Shown piece after piece: positions 5,591 through 8,619 of a DNA stretch of 8,619 nucleotides. Origin of the DNA: Candidatus Omnitrophota bacterium (GTDB lineage: Bacteria > Omnitrophota > Gorgyraeia > Zapsychrales > JANLHA01); the NCBI GenBank assembly GCA_024653845.1, contig JANLHA010000308.1, positions 1-8,619 on the forward strand, in the 5' to 3' direction. Both the position numbers and the translations under genes were made by a program. Position 1 is the stretch's first letter. Each line of letters starts with the position of its first letter. Below the pieces are notes generated by a model that saw nothing but the letters and a program-made list of their open reading frames with translations, ran no database searches and was not told the DNA's origin.

Positions 5591-8299
5591 ATGAAAAAAG
5601 TAGCGTTATCGCAGCAGGCTAAAAAAACCATCACAACATCGTTGGGGTCTGTAACGATGTTTCAATTATCCAAATTAACCAAGCTCAAATTGCCAGACCC
5701 TGCCCGATTGCCATTTTCAATTAAAGTCCTTTTAGAAAGTGCTTTGCGCAATTGCGATGGGTACCAAGTCACCGATGAGGATATCCAAAGGATTGCTGCG
5801 TGGAAACCTAAAAATCTTCCTATCACTGAAATTGCTTTTAAACCTGCACGGGTGATTTTACAAGATTTCACCGGCGTGCCTTGTGTGGTTGATTTGGCTG
5901 CGATGCGTTCAGCGATGAAACGTTTAGGCGGCGATGATCGAAAGATCAATCCGCAAGTTCCTTGCGATTTGGTCATTGACCATTCTGTACAGGTGGATGC
6001 CTTTGGTTCTCGAGGGGCGTTTCAAATCAACATCACGAAAGAATTTGGGCGTAATCGCGAGCGCTATGAGTTTTTAAAATGGGGACAAAATGCCCTCAAG
6101 AATTTTCGGGTCGTTCCGCCAGGAACAGGAATTGTTCATCAAGTCAATTTGGAATATTTAGCCCATGGTGTCATTCTCGGGAAACAGGGACGATCAACGG
6201 TCGCTTATCCGGACAGTTTGGTCGGAACAGATAGCCATACGACAATGATCAATGGCTTAGGAATTGTCGGATGGGGTGTTGGCGGGATTGAAGCCGAAGC
6301 GGTCATGTTAGGGGAACCGATTTATATGCTTCTTCCGGAAGTGGTGGGATTCAAATTGAAGGGGCAATTGCGTGAAGGGGTCACCGCAACGGATCTCGTT
6401 TTGACAGTCACTCAACTTTTGCGCAAACACGGTGTCGTGGGTAAATTTGTGGAATTTTTTGGTGATGGGATGCAGCACTTGAGTCTTCCAGACCGTGCCA
6501 CCATTTCGAACATGGCACCAGAATATGGCGCAACCATTGGACTTTTCCCGGTTGATGAAGAAACATTGCGTTATTACAAGATGACTGGACGCTCGGCGAA
6601 ACAAATTGATTTGATTGAACGATACATGAAAGCCCAGGGAATGTTTTATCGTCCCCAAGATCCTGATCCACTTTTTAGTGATGTTCTGGAGTTGGATTTG
6701 GCCCAAGTGACTCCAAGTTTGGCAGGTCCTAAGCGTCCACAAGACCGTGTTTCGCTTGATGAGATGAAATCGAAGTTTCGTACCGCACTCACAGCGCCAG
6801 TGCAAGAGCGTGGATTTGGTTTGTCGATGGAAGCGGTTAAAAATACAAGTCTGATCAGCAATGGTGAACACACTTTAATCAGCCATGGTGCTGTCGTCAT
6901 CGCTGCCATTACCAGCTGTACGAACACATCTAATCCGTCGGTTTTGATCGCTGCGGCGTTACTCGCGAAGAAGGCTGTCAGCTTGGGATTGAAAGTGCCT
7001 TCCTATGTGAAAACCAGTTTTGCGCCAGGATCACAAGTTGTTGAAGAATATCTCAAAGGTGCCAAGCTTTTACCTTCTTTAGAAAAATTGGGATTTCATA
7101 TCATTGGATATGGTTGCACGACTTGCATTGGTAACAGTGGTCCCTTGCCAGAACATGTGGCTAAGGCAATTGAAGCCAAAGACCTTGTTGCTGCCAGCGT
7201 TTTGAGTGGGAACCGAAATTTTGAAGGCCGGATCAATCCATTGACTCGTGCCAACTATTTGGCGAGTCCGCCGCTGGTGGTTGCCTATGCTTTGGCAGGA
7301 ACGGTTGATATTGATCTTGTTAAAGAACCTATCGGGCAAAGCAAAGATGGTCGAAAAATTTATCTCAAAGACATTTGGCCCACTCAACACGAAATCAATT
7401 CTTTGACGAAAAAATTTGTGACTGCAAAAGCGTTTCGTGAACGATATAAGAGTGTGAGCAAGGGAACCAAAGATTGGAACGCAATCAAATCCAAGAAGTC
7501 AGACCTCTTTGAATGGGATTTTAAGAGCACCTATATTCAAGAACCTCCATTTTTTGTGGATATGAAGTCAGAACCGGAGGCTATTCGTCCCATCCAGAAA
7601 GCACGTGTGCTGGTGATGGTCGGGGATTCTGTGACAACAGATCACATTTCTCCTGCCGGAGACATTGCCGCAAACAGTCCAGCCGGAATCTATCTTCTTG
7701 AACAAAAGGTGGCTAAAGAAGATTTTAATAGTTATGGCGCTCGTCGGGGAAATGACCGAGTGATGACGAGGGGAACGTTTGCCAATATTCGCTTGCGCAA
7801 TCAATTGGTCCCAGGAGCGGAAGGTTCTTGGACGCTCTATTTTCCTAAACAAGAAAAAATGAGTATTTATGATGCCTCTGAGCGTTATAAAAAAGATGGG
7901 ACTCCTTTAATGGTCCTTGCCGGGAAGGAATATGGGACGGGTTCAAGTCGGGACTGGGCGGCGAAAGGGGCAGCCCTTTTAGGTGTACGTGTTGTCTTGG
8001 CTGAAAGTTTCGAGCGAATTCATCGTAGCAACTTGGCAGGGATGGGAGTTCTTCCTTTGGAATTTAAAAGTGGAGAGACTCGAGAATTGTTAGGCCTCAA
8101 AGGCGATGAAGTTTATGATTTTATCGGAATTGATGAAAATCTCAAACCTCGACAAGATATTAAGGTGATCGCCACAGCCGCGGATGGATCTAAAAAAGAG
8201 TTCATTGCTGTCTGCCGTTTAGACACACCCGTCGAGATTGACTATTTTAAGAACGGTGGTATACTGCAGACTGTTTTAAGAAAATTATTAAAGAAATAA
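5591..8299 (+). CDS. acnA: Aconitate hydratase (AcnA/IRP1 type)
   Basis: Aconitase interconverts citrate and isocitrate through cis-aconitate in the TCA cycle, using a 4Fe-4S cluster. The 902-residue length fits the AcnA/IRP class. Catalytic-domain landmarks include [30 protein letters not shown] and [20 protein letters not shown]. The cluster ligands are Cys443 ([12 protein letters not shown]), Cys509 and Cys512 ([14 protein letters not shown]). [10 protein letters not shown] and [21 protein letters not shown] follow. The C-terminal swivel domain shows [42 protein letters not shown] and [21 protein letters not shown]. No key residue is missing and the frame is intact. ATG 5591 follows AGGAG; a TTG start at 5552 would add 13 residues without support. 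It is transcribed from a near-consensus promoter divergent from the ferredoxin, and leuC of the same superfamily lies downstream. Confidence 0.97.
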   Translation: MKKVALSQQAKKTITTSLGSVTMFQLSKLTKLKLPDPARLPFSIKVLLESALRNCDGYQVTDEDIQRIAAWKPKNLPITEIAFKPARVILQDFTGVPCVVDLAAMRSAMKRLGGDDRKINPQVPCDLVIDHSVQVDAFGSRGAFQINITKEFGRNRERYEFLKWGQNALKNFRVVPPGTGIVHQVNLEYLAHGVILGKQGRSTVAYPDSLVGTDSHTTMINGLGIVGWGVGGIEAEAVMLGEPIYMLLPEVVGFKLKGQLREGVTATDLVLTVTQLLRKHGVVGKFVEFFGDGMQHLSLPDRATISNMAPEYGATIGLFPVDEETLRYYKMTGRSAKQIDLIERYMKAQGMFYRPQDPDPLFSDVLELDLAQVTPSLAGPKRPQDRVSLDEMKSKFRTALTAPVQERGFGLSMEAVKNTSLISNGEHTLISHGAVVIAAITSCTNTSNPSVLIAAALLAKKAVSLGLKVPSYVKTSFAPGSQVVEEYLKGAKLLPSLEKLGFHIIGYGCTTCIGNSGPLPEHVAKAIEAKDLVAASVLSGNRNFEGRINPLTRANYLASPPLVVAYALAGTVDIDLVKEPIGQSKDGRKIYLKDIWPTQHEINSLTKKFVTAKAFRERYKSVSKGTKDWNAIKSKKSDLFEWDFKSTYIQEPPFFVDMKSEPEAIRPIQKARVLVMVGDSVTTDHISPAGDIAANSPAGIYLLEQKVAKEDFNSYGARRGNDRVMTRGTFANIRLRNQLVPGAEGSWTLYFPKQEKMSIYDASERYKKDGTPLMVLAGKEYGTGSSRDWAAKGAALLGVRVVLAESFERIHRSNLAGMGVLPLEFKSGETRELLGLKGDEVYDFIGIDENLKPRQDIKVIATAADGSKKEFIAVCRLDTPVEIDYFKNGGILQTVLRKLLKK

Positions 8300-8302
8300 A
8301 CA

Positions 8303-8411
8303 TTGAGCATTGTGACAACTCCTTCGTTCACACGAACACCGTCTTTACTAGAATTGAAAACCTGTTTGAAGACGGTGTCCGGAGTTCACTAGGAATTGTC
8401 ACAATGCTCAA
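8303..8411. repeat. 109-bp nested inverted-repeat element
   Basis: The outer arms TTGAGCATTGTGACAACTCC (8303-8322) and GGAATTGTCACAATGCTCAA (8392-8411) match at 19 of 20 positions, 16 of them contiguous. On the same axis, ACACCGTCTT (8336-8345) and AAGACGGTGT (8369-8378) are a perfect 10-bp inner repeat around a 23-nt loop. The left arm also contains a small hairpin, TTCGT-TCAC-ACGAA (8323-8336). GGAGTT (8381-8386) can pair with AACTCC (8317-8322) as an alternative. The structure fills most of the 145-bp acnA-leuC gap. No T-tract follows, so it is not a standard intrinsic terminator. It could be a small mobile-type repeat, a transcript-stabilising structure or a leuC leader element. No target-site duplication is evident. 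A GATAAT just outside (8414-8419) resembles a -10 box, but no good -35 is correctly spaced. Confidence 0.85.
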
Positions 8412-8444
8412 CTGATAATCAAAAGTTTAAATCAAAAACATCTT

Positions 8445-8619
8445 ATGCCAAAAACACTCTACGACAAAATTTGGGAATCTCATCTGATTCACGAGAAATC
8501 TGGTGAAACGTCGATCATTTATGTTGATCGCCATTTGGTTCATGAAGTCACGAGCCCTCAGGCGTTTGAAGGGCTTCGCTTGACCAATCGTCAAGTTCGC
8601 TGCCCGCACAAAACGTTTG
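8445..8619 (+). CDS. leuC: 3-isopropylmalate dehydratase large subunit (5' part)
   Basis: LeuC with LeuD converts 2-isopropylmalate to 3-isopropylmalate in leucine biosynthesis, using a 4Fe-4S cluster. Only the first 58 codons are present; the frame is open to the window end. The N-terminus [15 protein letters not shown], then [20 protein letters not shown] and CPHKTF, matches the LeuC start closely (the E. coli form I recall has [24 protein letters not shown] and PGKTF). The cluster cysteines lie beyond the window. No clear Shine-Dalgarno sequence precedes the ATG at 8445; the upstream sequence is A-rich. A long inverted repeat ends 33 bases before the start and may affect expression. The gene could be transcribed from its own promoter or from acnA. 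Confidence 0.92.
   Translation, partial: MPKTLYDKIWESHLIHEKSGETSIIYVDRHLVHEVTSPQAFEGLRLTNRQVRCPHKTF

Noticed and set aside
6308..6871. Long open frame of 187 codons on the minus strand inside acnA
   Set aside because: It is a shadow of the strongly conserved aconitase frame, with no ribosome binding site, family motif or sensible composition.
8412..8444. Promoter for leuC (GATAAT at 8414-8419)
   Set aside because: The -10-like hexamer has no suitable -35 box at 16-18 bp; TTGTCA at 8396 is too close, so it is not called as a feature.

Overview
The window comes from an AT-rich bacterial chromosome carrying genes for aerobic respiration, the TCA cycle and leucine biosynthesis. The heme-copper oxidase genes, heme A synthesis genes and an AcnA/IRP-type aconitase point to an aerobic bacterium. 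The gene order (CAVCFG-motif mini-protein, coxB, ctaA, ctaB, SCO, DUF420) resembles loci I recall from deltaproteobacteria-like, acidobacterial and similar lineages. The sequence alone does not fix the phylum. I see no phage genes, transposase, CRISPR array, tRNA or rRNA.

Region 1 (1-3908, + strand) is a tightly packed cytochrome c oxidase biogenesis operon. It holds the last codons of an upstream gene, a 61-aa membrane mini-protein, CoxB (CuA subunit II), CtaA (heme A synthase), CtaB (heme O synthase), a SCO-type copper chaperone and a DUF420/CtaM-like assembly protein. Most junctions overlap or are separated by only a few bases (TAATG overlaps at 13-17 and 2010-2014, a 17-nt overlap at 990-1006). 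The catalytic subunit I and subunit III genes are not in the window and probably lie upstream. Together these genes would make and insert heme A and CuA copper into an aa3/caa3-type oxidase.

Region 2 (3927-5418, - strand) converges on region 1 with an 18-bp gap. It starts with a 7Fe ferredoxin (FdxA type) that has its own promoter and strong ribosome binding site. Four small, mostly unrecognised membrane proteins follow: 160 aa, 53 aa, 55 aa and a DUF6787-like protein. Three of their junctions are near-zero or overlapping, so they look like one operon, possibly read through from the ferredoxin.

Region 3 (5419-5590) is a compact divergent promoter region. Two sigma70-type promoters face away from each other, and their -35 boxes form a 7-bp dyad.

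Region 4 (5591-8619, + strand) holds acnA (aconitase), a 109-bp nested inverted-repeat element in the acnA-leuC gap, and the first 58 codons of leuC (isopropylmalate dehydratase large subunit), cut by the window end. AcnA and LeuC belong to the same aconitase superfamily.

Nothing here is clearly a new defence or mobile system. The items most worth following up are the nested palindrome at 8303-8411 and the cluster of small membrane-protein genes beside the oxidase assembly genes.
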